From NCBI RefSeq assembly GCF_003149455.1, contig NZ_QFFK01000005.1:372001-436000 (forward strand): a stretch of DNA of 64,000 nt, in the 5' to 3' direction. Position 1 is the stretch's first letter; every line of letters starts with the position of its first letter. Of the stretch, positions 43,717 through 52,506 are shown piece by piece. Both the position numbers and the translations under genes were made by a program. Below the pieces are notes generated by a model that was given only the letters and a program-made list of their open reading frames with translations, made no database searches and was not told the origin of the DNA. This stretch comes from Chitinophaga deserti (GTDB taxonomy: Bacteria; Bacteroidota; Bacteroidia; Chitinophagales; Chitinophagaceae).

Positions 43717-44688
43717 TTATTGGTTTAACAGGCGTACTGCATCTTTGGCGAAGTACGTGGCAATGAGGTCGGCCCCGGCACGTTTGATGCTGGTGAGGCT
43801 TTCCAGGATAGCCTTTTCTTCATTGATCCATCCCATTTTAGCTGCTGCCTTGATCATGGCATATTCGCCGCTTACATGGTAGGCGCTAACAGGAACGGTT
43901 ACGCTGTCTTTGATCAAACGGATGATATCGAGATAAGCCATGGCGGGCTTTACCATTACGATATCGGCACCTTCGTCCACATCCATCAGCGTTTCGCGGA
44001 GGGCTTCACGGGCGTTGGCGTAATCCATCTGGTAGGTTTTCTTATCACCAAAACCGGGAGCGGAATCCAGCGCATCACGGAAAGGACCGTAGAAGCAGCT
44101 GGCGTATTTGGCACTGTATGCCATGATACCGGTTTTGGTAAAGTTATTTTCTTCGAGGATGTCGCGGATAGCGAGGATGCGGCCGTCCATCATATCGCTG
44201 GGGGCTACAAAATCGGCTCCGGCTTCGGCATGGCTGAGGCTCATACGTGCCAGCACTTCCACGGTTGCATCGTTCACGATTTCTTCGTTCTCAACGATTC
44301 CGTCGTGGCCGTAGCTGGAAAAAGGATCCAGGGCTACGTCGGTCATCACTACCATGCCCGGCACTGCATCTTTCACGGCTTTAATGGCCCGCTGCATAAG
44401 CCCGTCGGGGTTTACGGCTTCGGTGCCTTTGTTGTCTTTCAGTTCATCCGCACATTTAATGAACAGCAGCACGCTTTTAATGCCCATGTTCCAGAGTTCT
44501 TTTGCTTCCTGCACGGTACCGTCGAGGGAATAACGGAAATAACCGGGCATGGAGGAGATCTCTTCTTTCACGCCTTTGCCTTCCACGATGAAAAGGGGGG
44601 CAATGAAATTAGCAGGGGTCAAAATAGTTTCCGCCACCATCGCACGGATGGCAGGGGAGGTGCGCAATATTCTGTTTCTTCTGATCAT
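43717..44688 (-). CDS. hemB: Porphobilinogen synthase (5-aminolevulinate dehydratase), Mg-type
   Basis: A 323-residue enzyme condensing two aminolevulinates to porphobilinogen. The two active-site lysines are in AYSAKYASCFYGPFRDA and DIVMVKPAMAYLD. The metal site reads MTDVALDPFSSYGHDG, with Asp/Ala/Ser where zinc enzymes have three Cys, so it belongs to the Asp-rich Mg-dependent class. The start MIRRNRILRTSPAIRAM at 44688 matches family N-termini. A longer frame beginning at 44730 would overlap hemF by 16 nt and add a 14-residue tail. Confidence 0.97.
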   Translation of the reverse strand: MIRRNRILRTSPAIRAMVAETILTPANFIAPLFIVEGKGVKEEISSMPGYFRYSLDGTVQEAKELWNMGIKSVLLFIKCADELKDNKGTEAVNPDGLMQRAIKAVKDAVPGMVVMTDVALDPFSSYGHDGIVENEEIVNDATVEVLARMSLSHAEAGADFVAPSDMMDGRILAIRDILEENNFTKTGIMAYSAKYASCFYGPFRDALDSAPGFGDKKTYQMDYANAREALRETLMDVDEGADIVMVKPAMAYLDIIRLIKDSVTVPVSAYHVSGEYAMIKAAAKMGWINEEKAILESLTSIKRAGADLIATYFAKDAVRLLNQ

Positions 44689-44714
44689 CACTGAAATATT
44701 TAAAGGTTCGTCTG

Positions 44715-45620
44715 TTACGGTTTTACCCATTCTCGCGGCTTCAGGTACTCCAGCAGCTCCGCTTCCGGACTGCCCGGTGCGGGGTGATAGTCGTACTCCC
44801 AGCGTGCGCGGGAAGGGAGGCTCATGAGTATGGACTCTATGCGCCCGTTGGTTTTGAGGCCGAACAAGGTGCCACGGTCGTGGATGAGATTGAACTCCAC
44901 GTATCGGCCGCGACGGTATTCCTGCCAGTTCACCTGCTCTTCTCCATACGGCGTTTCTTTCCGCATTTCCACGATGGGCAGATAGGCTTTCAGGAAAGCG
45001 TTGCCATTGGAGAACTGGAACTGCAGCAGATCTTCGGCAGTACGCTCCGCTGTTGGACGGAGGTAGTCATAAAACACGCCGCCGATGCCGCGTGCTTCAT
45101 TGTTCCGGTGCTTGTTCACAAAATACTCATCGCACTGGCGCTTGTATTGTTCATAATACGCGCCGCATGCATCCTTGAAGGTACGGTGAAAATGATTGCC
45201 GTCTTCCCCGGTAATGTAATACGGGGTAAGGTCGGCACCGCCACCAAACCAGCTGTCCTGCACCTGCCCGTCTTCCCCATACAGCTCAAAATACCGCCAG
45301 TTGGCATGTACGGTGGGCACGTAAGGGTTTTCGGGATGGATAACGAGGGAAAGGCCGGCTGCGAGGAAGCTGCTGTTATCGGGCACTTTAAACTGCTGAG
45401 CCATTACGGGCGGCAGTTTGCCACTTACCACAGAGGTGTTTACGCCACCTTTCTGGAATACGTTACCGCCGGAGATGACGCGGGTAATGCCCCCGCCGCC
45501 TTCGGGACGGTCCCAGCGGTCTTCCCGGAACTTCGCTTTGCCATCCATCTGTTCCAGCGCAGCGCAGATCTCGTTCTGCAACTGGTGGATGAAGGGGATG
45601 AACCGGTCTTTTACGGACAT
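44715..45620 (-). CDS. hemF: Oxygen-dependent coproporphyrinogen III oxidase
   Basis: A 301-residue enzyme that oxidatively decarboxylates coproporphyrinogen III using O2. Family landmarks are VHANWRYFELYG, WFGGGADLTPYY, HRTFKDACGAYY, NKHRNNEARGIGGVFYDYL and EWVKP at the C-terminus. The start at 45620 leaves one base after the hemE stop; longer in-frame starts would overlap hemE. Its presence means this haem route needs oxygen; no hemN lies in the window. Confidence 0.97.
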   Translation of the reverse strand: MSVKDRFIPFIHQLQNEICAALEQMDGKAKFREDRWDRPEGGGGITRVISGGNVFQKGGVNTSVVSGKLPPVMAQQFKVPDNSSFLAAGLSLVIHPENPYVPTVHANWRYFELYGEDGQVQDSWFGGGADLTPYYITGEDGNHFHRTFKDACGAYYEQYKRQCDEYFVNKHRNNEARGIGGVFYDYLRPTAERTAEDLLQFQFSNGNAFLKAYLPIVEMRKETPYGEEQVNWQEYRRGRYVEFNLIHDRGTLFGLKTNGRIESILMSLPSRARWEYDYHPAPGSPEAELLEYLKPREWVKP

Positions 45621-45621
45621 A

Positions 45622-46650
45622 TTATGCATAGTTCTTAACGGCTTCGATGAATGCTTTGGCATGATCTACCGGGATATTGGGCAGGATGCCGTGGCCGAGG
45701 TTCGCAATGTAGCGCTGCGGGCCGAAAGCGTCGATCATGGCTTTCACGGATTTCTTTATCTCCGGGATGGGCTTCATGAGCTGCGCGGGGTCGAAGTTGC
45801 CCTGCAGTGTAACTGCCGGACCAGCCATCTGGCGCGCCAGGTGGGGCTTGATGCACCAGTCGAGGCCGAGGCCCTGTGCGCCGGTGGCAGCCATCTCTTC
45901 GAGGGCAAACCAGGCGCCTTTGGCGAATACTATTACCGGAACGGTGCCCTGGAGTGCGGCCACGATTCGGCGGATGTATTGGAGAGAGTATGTTTCAAAG
46001 TCTTCCGGACTGAGGAGGCCGCCCCATGAGTCGAAGATCTGTACCACATCGGCACCTGCGGCTACCTGCGCTTTGAGGTAGGCGATGGTGGTTTCGGTGA
46101 TGCGGTTCAGCAGTTCGTGCGCGGTTTCAGGCTGGGTGTAGCAGAATGCCTTCGCTTCGTCGAAGGTTTTGGAGCCTTTGCCCTGAACCATATAGCAAAG
46201 GAGCGTCCAGGGGGCGCCGGCGAAGCCGATGAGGGGAACGCGGCCGGCGAGGGTCTGCTTGGTGAGGCGCAGGGCGTCCATCACGTAATGCAGGCTGTCG
46301 TTCACATCAGGGATATGAATACGGCTGAGGTCTGCTGCTGATTTGATAGGCTGGGGGAGGATGGGGCCCACTTTTTCGATGAGCTGCACTTCCATGCCCA
46401 TGGCCTGCGGCACCACGAGGATGTCGGAGAAGATGATGGCTGCGTCTACACCCACCTGGTCTACCGGCATTACGGTGATCTCTGTAGCCAGCTCGGGCGT
46501 CTGGCAACGTTCGAAGAAAGAGTATTTATCGCGGAGTTTGATGTAATCCGGTAAAAAGCGGCCGGCCTGGCGCATCATCCACACAGGGGGGCGGGATACG
46601 GGGCTGCCCGAAAGGGCCTTCAGCAGCAGATCGTTCTGTAATCCGTTCAT
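45622..46650 (-). CDS. hemE: Uroporphyrinogen decarboxylase
   Basis: A 342-residue TIM-barrel enzyme removing four carboxyls from uroporphyrinogen III. The N-terminal signature is [17 protein letters not shown], with the catalytic-type Asp in [16 protein letters not shown] and the conserved [14 protein letters not shown]. Its start overlaps the hemD stop by 4 nt (46647-46650), so the pair is coupled. Confidence 0.98.
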   Translation of the reverse strand: MNGLQNDLLLKALSGSPVSRPPVWMMRQAGRFLPDYIKLRDKYSFFERCQTPELATEITVMPVDQVGVDAAIIFSDILVVPQAMGMEVQLIEKVGPILPQPIKSAADLSRIHIPDVNDSLHYVMDALRLTKQTLAGRVPLIGFAGAPWTLLCYMVQGKGSKTFDEAKAFCYTQPETAHELLNRITETTIAYLKAQVAAGADVVQIFDSWGGLLSPEDFETYSLQYIRRIVAALQGTVPVIVFAKGAWFALEEMAATGAQGLGLDWCIKPHLARQMAGPAVTLQGNFDPAQLMKPIPEIKKSVKAMIDAFGPQRYIANLGHGILPNIPVDHAKAFIEAVKNYA

Positions 46651-47366
46651 TCGTTGCTATAATTAATGTTGTCAAAATAATCGATGGCAGTTTGAACCAG
46701 TGCCGGCACAGATGCCTCCTGGCTGATAACCGGCTGTATGCCGGTGGCTTCTTTTACCGCGCCCCCGGTAGTTTCCCCGATGGCGAAGTACACGGTATGC
46801 CCGTTGGGGCGGTTATGGAGGAAGAAGCTGCGTACGCTGCTGGGGCTGAAAAACAGCACCCCGTCGTAGCTTTCTTCCAGCAGGGCGGGTGTTTCCACCG
46901 TTTCGTATACGATATGTTCTTCTACGGCGATGTTGTTGGCCAGCAGGTGCCCGGGCAGATCGTTCCTGCGGATATTACCGCAAAGGAATACGATTTCTTT
47001 CACGGAACCGTCGGCCACTATACGCTTTGCCAGCTCGAGGGAGCTGATGCCGGTGCCGAGTATTTCCGAACCGGGAATGGTTTTTTCGATGGCTTCGAGG
47101 GTAGCACCGCCCAGGCAGTATACCTGTTGGCCGGCCGGCTGCCCCCAGAGGGCTGTAACGGCTTTAACCGTATTGGGACTGGTAAACACCAACACTTTAC
47201 CGCCCTGTGCTATCGCTTTGAGGCGTGCTTCCAGTTCGGGTGTGCGCACGGGGAGTATGTCGATAAAGGGCTGGTCGCGCAGGGTGATGTTCCTTGCGGT
47301 GGCCAGCAGCCGGAGGGAATCGGGCAGCTCTTTGGTGCTTAATATGCGGTGCTTATCACTGGGCAT
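46647..47366 (-). CDS. hemD: Uroporphyrinogen-III synthase
   Basis: A 239-residue bilobed enzyme that cyclises hydroxymethylbilane with inversion of ring D. The sequence is poorly conserved in the family; support comes from [13 protein letters not shown], the second-lobe [14 protein letters not shown] and [16 protein letters not shown], and from its place between hemC and hemE. The start [14 protein letters not shown] at 47366 overlaps the hemC end by 11 nt. A 41-residue upstream extension of the frame is antisense-like hemC sequence and is rejected. Confidence 0.93.
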   Translation of the reverse strand: MPSDKHRILSTKELPDSLRLLATARNITLRDQPFIDILPVRTPELEARLKAIAQGGKVLVFTSPNTVKAVTALWGQPAGQQVYCLGGATLEAIEKTIPGSEILGTGISSLELAKRIVADGSVKEIVFLCGNIRRNDLPGHLLANNIAVEEHIVYETVETPALLEESYDGVLFFSPSSVRSFFLHNRPNGHTVYFAIGETTGGAVKEATGIQPVISQEASVPALVQTAIDYFDNINYSNE

Positions 47367-48276
47367 TTCTGATGGCTTGAACAATAATATCGCCGCCCCT
47401 GGCAAGAATTTCCTGTGCTGCATCGTGCCCGGTACCTGCTGCTGCCGAAACTGCAACGCGGCGGGTGGTATGGAGCGATTGTGAGCCATCGAGGCTGCAG
47501 AGGCTGCCTTCGAAGATCATTTCACCGTCGCTGATATAAGCGTAGGCGCTGATGGGGGTGGTGCATCCGCCGAGGAGGGTGCGCAGGAACGCTCTTTCCT
47601 CTGTAGTGCAGATAGCGGTATCAGTATGGTTCAGGAGAGCGAGTGCCTCGCGTACAGGCGTATTATCTTCCCGGCAGGCGGCTACGATAGCGCCCTGTGC
47701 GGGGGCTGGTATCATCCAGTCGAGTTCAATGGAAGTGGCGGGGCGTACGTTGATACGTTCCAGTCCTGCTGCGGCGAAGATGGCGGCGTTCCAGTTTTCG
47801 GCTTCCAGTTTTTCCAGGCGTTTGATAACATTGCCACGGAGGTTATGGAGTTGATGATTGGGGAAACGGCGGAGCCATTGCGCTTTCCGGCGGATGCTGC
47901 TGGTTGCGATATTGGCGATTGAAGATGGATTTTCGAGGAAGGAAGTGTCTCCTTTGTAAACCAGCAGGTCCTTTACCGGACCGCGTTCAAGGATGGCTGC
48001 GTTAACCAGCCCCTGTGGCAGCTGCGTGGGTACATCTTTGAAGGAATGTACGGCTACGTCTATTTTACCGGCAAGGAGCGCAACGTCGAGGGTTTTGGTA
48101 AAAATACCCTGGACACCGATCTCGTAAAGGGGGGTAACGAGGTCGATATCGCCTTCGCTTTTAATGGGGACGAGTGCTACTTCGTGACCTTTTTGCGTCA
48201 ATAAATCTTTCACCAGATTAGCCTGCCACATTGCGAGCTGACTATCCCGTGTACCTATTCGGATCATCTTGTCCAT
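47356..48276 (-). CDS. hemC: Hydroxymethylbilane synthase (porphobilinogen deaminase)
   Basis: A 306-residue enzyme polymerising four porphobilinogens on a dipyrromethane cofactor. The cofactor is attached at Cys238 in LRTLLGGCTTPISAYA; other landmarks are RIGTRDSQLAMWQA and VAVHSFKDVPTQLP with the catalytic Asp of the family. It starts 6 nt after the hemA stop. Confidence 0.98.
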   Translation of the reverse strand: MDKMIRIGTRDSQLAMWQANLVKDLLTQKGHEVALVPIKSEGDIDLVTPLYEIGVQGIFTKTLDVALLAGKIDVAVHSFKDVPTQLPQGLVNAAILERGPVKDLLVYKGDTSFLENPSSIANIATSSIRRKAQWLRRFPNHQLHNLRGNVIKRLEKLEAENWNAAIFAAAGLERINVRPATSIELDWMIPAPAQGAIVAACREDNTPVREALALLNHTDTAICTTEERAFLRTLLGGCTTPISAYAYISDGEMIFEGSLCSLDGSQSLHTTRRVAVSAAAGTGHDAAQEILARGGDIIVQAIRNAQ

Positions 48277-48282
48277 TATGTT

Positions 48283-49536
48283 TTATTCCTGGTTATTGCC
48301 GGTCTCGAAAATCTCACTGATCATGGCGATGTACTGATCGCCCTTTTCGGATTCCTTGCGCACTTTGCCGGCCATGAGATTGATCATTTTCTGGATGATG
48401 CGGGAAGATACTTCCTCGATGTCTTCCAGGTTATATTGTGCGCCGTTCTTTTGCTCTTTTATTTCGCGGGCGTGGATCTCGGTGAGTTTTTCCTTTACCG
48501 CTTTGAGTACTACGGCATGCTTGCGCATTTTAAACCAGTAGAGGAACTCCTCCATGTGCTCTTCGATGATGGAGATGGCTTTGGGTACTTCGTTCAGCCT
48601 GCGGGCGAGGGTTTCGTCCTGAATCTTGCTGAGGTCGTCCACGTTCACCACTTCCACATGACCAAGCTCACGCACGTCTGCAGCTACGTTGAAGGGGATG
48701 GAAAGGTCAATGATAAGCTTGGGGCCGGTACCTTCCATATGTTTGCGGAGGATGGTGGGCTGGGGGGCGTTGGTAGCCACCAGGATCACGTCTGCCGCGC
48801 GGAGTGTATCATCCAGCTGCTCGTAGGGTGCGTATTTCAGGCCGTGTTTACCGGCGAAGTCTTCCGCTACGGCAGTGGTACGGTTTACGAGGGTGATGTT
48901 ACGCGCGCCGGTGTATTCCATCATGTTCTTACAGGTGTTACGGCCTATTTTGCCGACGCCGAGAAGCACGATGTTCTTTTGTTGTATGTCGCAAACCTTG
49001 CTTTCAAGGAGGCGTACGGCGGCGAATGCTACCGATACGGTGCCCGAGCTGAGGCCTGTTTCGTTCTTGATGAGTTTGGAAACCTGGATTACGCTGTTTA
49101 CGAGCCTTTCCAGAAAAGTGCCCACACACCCGTTTGCTTTCGCAAACTTAGCTGCGCCTTTTATCTGGCCTATGATCTCGTAATCGCCAAGTATCTGGCT
49201 GTCCAGCCCGGTGCCCACCTGGTAGAGGTGGCGTACGGCGCCTTCGCCTGATTTTACGTATGCCAGGCTGTTGAACACCTGCAGGTTGCCGCTTGCGGCA
49301 TCGCAGAGCAGGCGCATCAGATCGGCAGGATCCGCTGCGAAACCGTATATCTCAGTGCGGTTGCACGTAGAGAGTACGAACAGATCGTTCATGCCTTCGG
49401 CATGTGCGGATTGTAAAAGTTGCTGATATTGGTCTGGGTTGATGGCGAATAGTCCCCGGATCGCAGCGTCAGTTTTCTTATAGTTGATCCCAACGATATG
49501 AAAATGTGATATGTCTTTAGGCTGATTGACCTGCAT
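48283..49536 (-). CDS. hemA: Glutamyl-tRNA reductase
   Basis: A 417-residue first enzyme of the C5 haem pathway, reducing Glu-tRNA to glutamate-1-semialdehyde with NADPH. The catalytic Cys58 lies in LSTCNRTEIYGF, the NADPH site in LLGVGKIGRNTCKNM, and the C-terminal dimerisation helix follows about residue 310. First gene of the operon; a -7 element lies 25 nt upstream. In other bacteria HemA is the controlled step, often by haem-dependent proteolysis; no such signal can be seen here. Confidence 0.98.
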   Translation of the reverse strand: MQVNQPKDISHFHIVGINYKKTDAAIRGLFAINPDQYQQLLQSAHAEGMNDLFVLSTCNRTEIYGFAADPADLMRLLCDAASGNLQVFNSLAYVKSGEGAVRHLYQVGTGLDSQILGDYEIIGQIKGAAKFAKANGCVGTFLERLVNSVIQVSKLIKNETGLSSGTVSVAFAAVRLLESKVCDIQQKNIVLLGVGKIGRNTCKNMMEYTGARNITLVNRTTAVAEDFAGKHGLKYAPYEQLDDTLRAADVILVATNAPQPTILRKHMEGTGPKLIIDLSIPFNVAADVRELGHVEVVNVDDLSKIQDETLARRLNEVPKAISIIEEHMEEFLYWFKMRKHAVVLKAVKEKLTEIHAREIKEQKNGAQYNLEDIEEVSSRIIQKMINLMAGKVRKESEKGDQYIAMISEIFETGNNQE

Positions 49537-49560
49537 GATTTTCTTCTAAGCTTCCGGGTG

Positions 49561-49568
49561 CAAAAATA
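49561..49568 (-). promoter_or_regulatory. -7 element TATTTTTG for the hem operon
   Basis: An exact TAnnTTTG on the minus strand, 24 nt before the hemA start. A TTTG lies 13 nt further upstream, closer than the usual 19. Confidence 0.5.
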
Positions 49569-49814
49569 CTTGCATACACTTCAAAACCACGTCAGAGGCT
49601 GTCACCGGTATGTCATTTCTCCCTATGGTGAAAGCCATTGCCAAAAAATGATTTAGATCAGTCGGCCGTGTTCCTTTCTCCTGCTGCATTGTAACAATCG
49701 CATGACGTGGGGAGATGACGGGTGTCATGCGAAAGTCTTTGTCCGTGGCTGGTTGCAAGAGATGAATCTAACAATTTAATGACAGAGCATGAGGAAGATA
49801 CCTGTAAAAGCATG

Positions 49815-49822
49815 TACTTTTG
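49815..49822 (+). promoter_or_regulatory. -7 element TACTTTTG for hemH
   Basis: An exact TAnnTTTG match 25 nt before the hemH start at 49848. It lies inside a longer frame beginning at 49722 and supports the shorter start. Confidence 0.5.
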
Positions 49823-49847
49823 CAGGAATTTTGACGAAAGAAGATTT

Positions 49848-50891
49848 ATGGTCGCAATATCTGATACCGCCATCGTGCTCATGAACCTCGGTTCGCCGGA
49901 CTCTACTGCCGTGCCCGATGTTAAAAAATATCTCCTTGAATTTCTAATGGACAAGCGGGTGATCGATTATCCCTGGCTCATGCGCAAGCTGCTCGTGGGC
50001 GGAGTGATCGTTCCGCGCCGTGCGGAAAAGAGTGCCGAGGCTTATAAAAGCATCTGGTGGGAAGAAGGTTCCCCCCTCATCGTGCTCACCAAACAACTCC
50101 AGAAAGCGCTGCAGCACGATCTGGAGATGCCTGTTGAGATCACCATGCGGTATGGCAACCCTTCACCGGAAGATACTTTCGATAAACTGGTAAAGGAGCA
50201 TCCCGGCCTTAAGCAGGTGATCCTTGTACCGCTTTATCCGCATTATGCCATGAGCAGCTTTGAAACTGCGGCAGTGTATGCGGAAGAAATTTACCGCAAA
50301 AAGCGCTATCCCTTCGAACTGAAAGTGATCGAGCCGTTTTACCGCCATCCTGATTATATCCATGCCGTTGCAGAAAGCATGCGCCCGTATGTGGAGCAGG
50401 ATTTCGATCATCTGCTCTTCAGCTACCACGGCGTACCGGTGAGGCATATACGTAAAGGAGACCTTACAGGCAACCATTGCCTGAAGGTGAACGACTGCTG
50501 CCATGTGGATTCCCGCGCACATAAGCAATGCTACCGGCACCAGGTGACGGTTACTGCCGAGCTGGTAGCGAAGGAATTAGGTATCCCGAGAGATAAATGG
50601 AGCGTATCGTTCCAGAGCCGCCTGGGCCGTGAGGAATGGATCAGGCCTTATACCGATGAGCGCCTGCGTTCCCTTCCCGGAGAAGGCGTAAAGAAGCTGC
50701 TGGTGGTCTGTCCGGCTTTTGTGTCTGACTGCCTTGAAACACTGGAAGAGATCGCCGTGGAAGGTAAGCATACGTTTATTTCCAGCGGGGGCGACAGCTT
50801 CACGATGATCCCCTGTGTGAACACGCATCCGGAATGGGTGAAGGCGCTTGGCATCCTGTGCCGCGAGAAAATGGAAGTAGCAGCGGTGTAA
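49848..50891 (+). CDS. hemH: Ferrochelatase
   Basis: A 347-residue enzyme inserting Fe2+ into protoporphyrin IX. The N-terminus is AIVLMNLGSPDSTAV, the catalytic His is in FSYHGVPVRHIRKGD and the conserved Glu in CLETLEEIAVEG; VSFQSRLGREEWIRPYT is typical. A segment after the His (residues about 208-226) carries four Cys in 18 residues (CLKVNDCC and, ten residues on, another Cys), which might bind an Fe-S cluster as reported for some bacterial ferrochelatases. The start MVAISDTAIV fits the family and the promoter. Confidence 0.97.
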   Translation: MVAISDTAIVLMNLGSPDSTAVPDVKKYLLEFLMDKRVIDYPWLMRKLLVGGVIVPRRAEKSAEAYKSIWWEEGSPLIVLTKQLQKALQHDLEMPVEITMRYGNPSPEDTFDKLVKEHPGLKQVILVPLYPHYAMSSFETAAVYAEEIYRKKRYPFELKVIEPFYRHPDYIHAVAESMRPYVEQDFDHLLFSYHGVPVRHIRKGDLTGNHCLKVNDCCHVDSRAHKQCYRHQVTVTAELVAKELGIPRDKWSVSFQSRLGREEWIRPYTDERLRSLPGEGVKKLLVVCPAFVSDCLETLEEIAVEGKHTFISSGGDSFTMIPCVNTHPEWVKALGILCREKMEVAAV

Positions 50892-50916
50892 AAACTGCTG
50901 AAGAATATAAGTGAAG

Positions 50917-50947
50917 AAGCCGGCGTATATGCGCCGGCTTTTTTTAT
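50917..50947 (+). terminator. Terminator of hemH
   Basis: A 9-bp stem AAGCCGGCG/CGCCGGCTT with a 6-nt loop, followed by T7, 25 nt after the stop. Confidence 0.92.
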
Positions 50948-51029
50948 GCAGCTTAGAGGGGAATGGGGGATATTAATTCGGCCGGACCGGATTTTTTCAC
51001 TAAATTCCGTCAGCTAAATTCCAACACTG

Positions 51030-52163
51030 ATGATCTTGGCCGTTCTCAAAGAAAAAGTAGGAGAAAACAGGGTATCGCTCGTTCCGGAAGTCGTGAAGCA
51101 ACTTGTTCAGCAACAGGTGGAAATATGGGTGGAGGAAGGCGCTGGGGCTGCGGCATTTTATCCGGACGATAGTTACCGGGAGGCCGGTGCAGCCCTTAAA
51201 TCCCGCAGGGATATTTTACAGGGAGCGGATGTACTGCTCACTATTCGTCCGCCGGAAGCGGCAGACTATGAGCAGGCGGCCGCGGGTAAAACCTGGGCCG
51301 GTGTTTATCAGCCCCTCTACCATCCCGGCCTTATGCAGCAACTTGCCGCCCGGCAGTTCACCGTTTTCAGTCTCGATTCCATCCCCCGCACCACGCGCGC
51401 CCAGAGTATGGACGTGCTCAGTTCCCAGGCCAACATTGCAGGTTACAAAGCAGTTTTACTGGCCGCATTTACCTACAGCCGTTATTTTCCCATGCTCATG
51501 ACCGCCGCGGGCAGCATTCCTCCGGCGAAAGTACTCATCCTTGGCGCCGGGGTAGCAGGCTTACAGGCTATCGCTACCGCACGCAGGCTTGGAGCCGTGG
51601 TGGAAGTATTTGACACCCGGCCGGCAGTGAAGGAAGAGGTAATGAGCCTCGGGGCCAAATTCGTGGAAGTGGAAGGCGCAGCCGATGCTTCTGCCGCCGG
51701 AGGCTATGCCGTAGAGCAGAGTGATGATTTCAAACAGCGGCAGGCGGCCCGTATCGCGGAAAGCGCTGCTAAAGCGGATATTGTAATCACTACCGCCCAG
51801 ATACCCGGTAAACCGGCTCCCATATTACTGCCTGCAGCTGCCGTGGAAGCCATGCGTACAGGGAGCGTTATCATTGACCTCGCTGCCGCTACCGGAGGAA
51901 ACACTGCCCTCACAAAGAACGGGGAAACCGTGCTGCATAAAGGCGTTACCATCATTGGAAACTCCGACCTGGCAGGCACGGCACCTGCGGATGCCAGCAA
52001 ACTCTACGCGAAAAATATGCTCAACTTCCTGAAGCTGATGATCGGTAAGGAAGGGCAGTGGCAACCCGATTATAAAGATGATATTGTACAGGGAGCCTGT
52101 ATTACCCGGGAAGGGCAGGTGGTGAACGAGCGCGTAAAACAGCTGCAGCCCGCAGCCGTATAA
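51030..52163 (+). CDS. pntA: NAD(P) transhydrogenase subunit alpha 1 (NAD-binding domain I)
   Basis: A 377-residue soluble NAD(H)-binding component of the proton-translocating transhydrogenase, related to alanine dehydrogenase. Landmarks are ENRVSLVPEVVKQL, the mobile-loop region QSMDVLSSQANIAGYKAV, and the Rossmann motif VLILGAGVAGLQAIATARRL. The alpha chain is split (this gene and the next), as in Rhodospirillum rubrum, not fused as in E. coli PntA. The enzyme makes NADPH from NADH using the proton gradient. Confidence 0.96.
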   Translation: MILAVLKEKVGENRVSLVPEVVKQLVQQQVEIWVEEGAGAAAFYPDDSYREAGAALKSRRDILQGADVLLTIRPPEAADYEQAAAGKTWAGVYQPLYHPGLMQQLAARQFTVFSLDSIPRTTRAQSMDVLSSQANIAGYKAVLLAAFTYSRYFPMLMTAAGSIPPAKVLILGAGVAGLQAIATARRLGAVVEVFDTRPAVKEEVMSLGAKFVEVEGAADASAAGGYAVEQSDDFKQRQAARIAESAAKADIVITTAQIPGKPAPILLPAAAVEAMRTGSVIIDLAAATGGNTALTKNGETVLHKGVTIIGNSDLAGTAPADASKLYAKNMLNFLKLMIGKEGQWQPDYKDDIVQGACITREGQVVNERVKQLQPAAV

Positions 52164-52191
52164 TATTTCAACCCATTCCAACCGAAAGAAT

Positions 52192-52500
52192 ATGACCGCA
52201 ATCCTGGATTTTCTGCAACTCCACATCGAGATGGTATACATCGTGATACTGTCAGTTTTCTTAGGGATAGAAGTGATCTCCCGGGTACCTTCCGTGCTGC
52301 ATACCCCTCTTATGAGCGGCGCCAACGCCATTCATGGTGTGGTGATCATCGGCGCCATCATTGTGATGGGGAAGGCTGAAGCGGATAACTACCTGGCCCT
52401 GGTGCTGGGTTTCCTTGCCGTAATACTAGGTACGCTGAATGTGGTGGGAGGTTTTGTGGTGACAGACCGTATGCTGGAAATGTTTAAAAAGAAGAAATAG
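52192..52500 (+). CDS. NAD(P) transhydrogenase subunit alpha 2 (membrane domain)
   Basis: A 102-residue membrane subunit, corresponding to the C-terminal transmembrane part of E. coli PntA. Three hydrophobic segments are visible (YIVILSVFLGIEVISRVP, TPLMSGANAIHGVVIIGAII, YLALVLGFLAVILGTLNVVG). The signature HTPLMSGANAIHG and GGFVVTDRML are diagnostic. It lies 28 nt after the first subunit and 6 nt before the third. Confidence 0.95.
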   Translation: MTAILDFLQLHIEMVYIVILSVFLGIEVISRVPSVLHTPLMSGANAIHGVVIIGAIIVMGKAEADNYLALVLGFLAVILGTLNVVGGFVVTDRMLEMFKKKK

Positions 52501-52506
52501 CCCATT

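Larger units (their letters stand above)
49537..49847. other. 311-nt divergent hemA-hemH control region
   Basis: It contains one -7 element for each gene (49561-49568 minus and 49815-49822 plus) and about 250 nt between them without coding signal. GCATGAC at 49700-49706 and GTCATGC at 49723-49729 form a short inverted repeat that could be an operator. No riboswitch was recognised. Confidence 0.5.
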
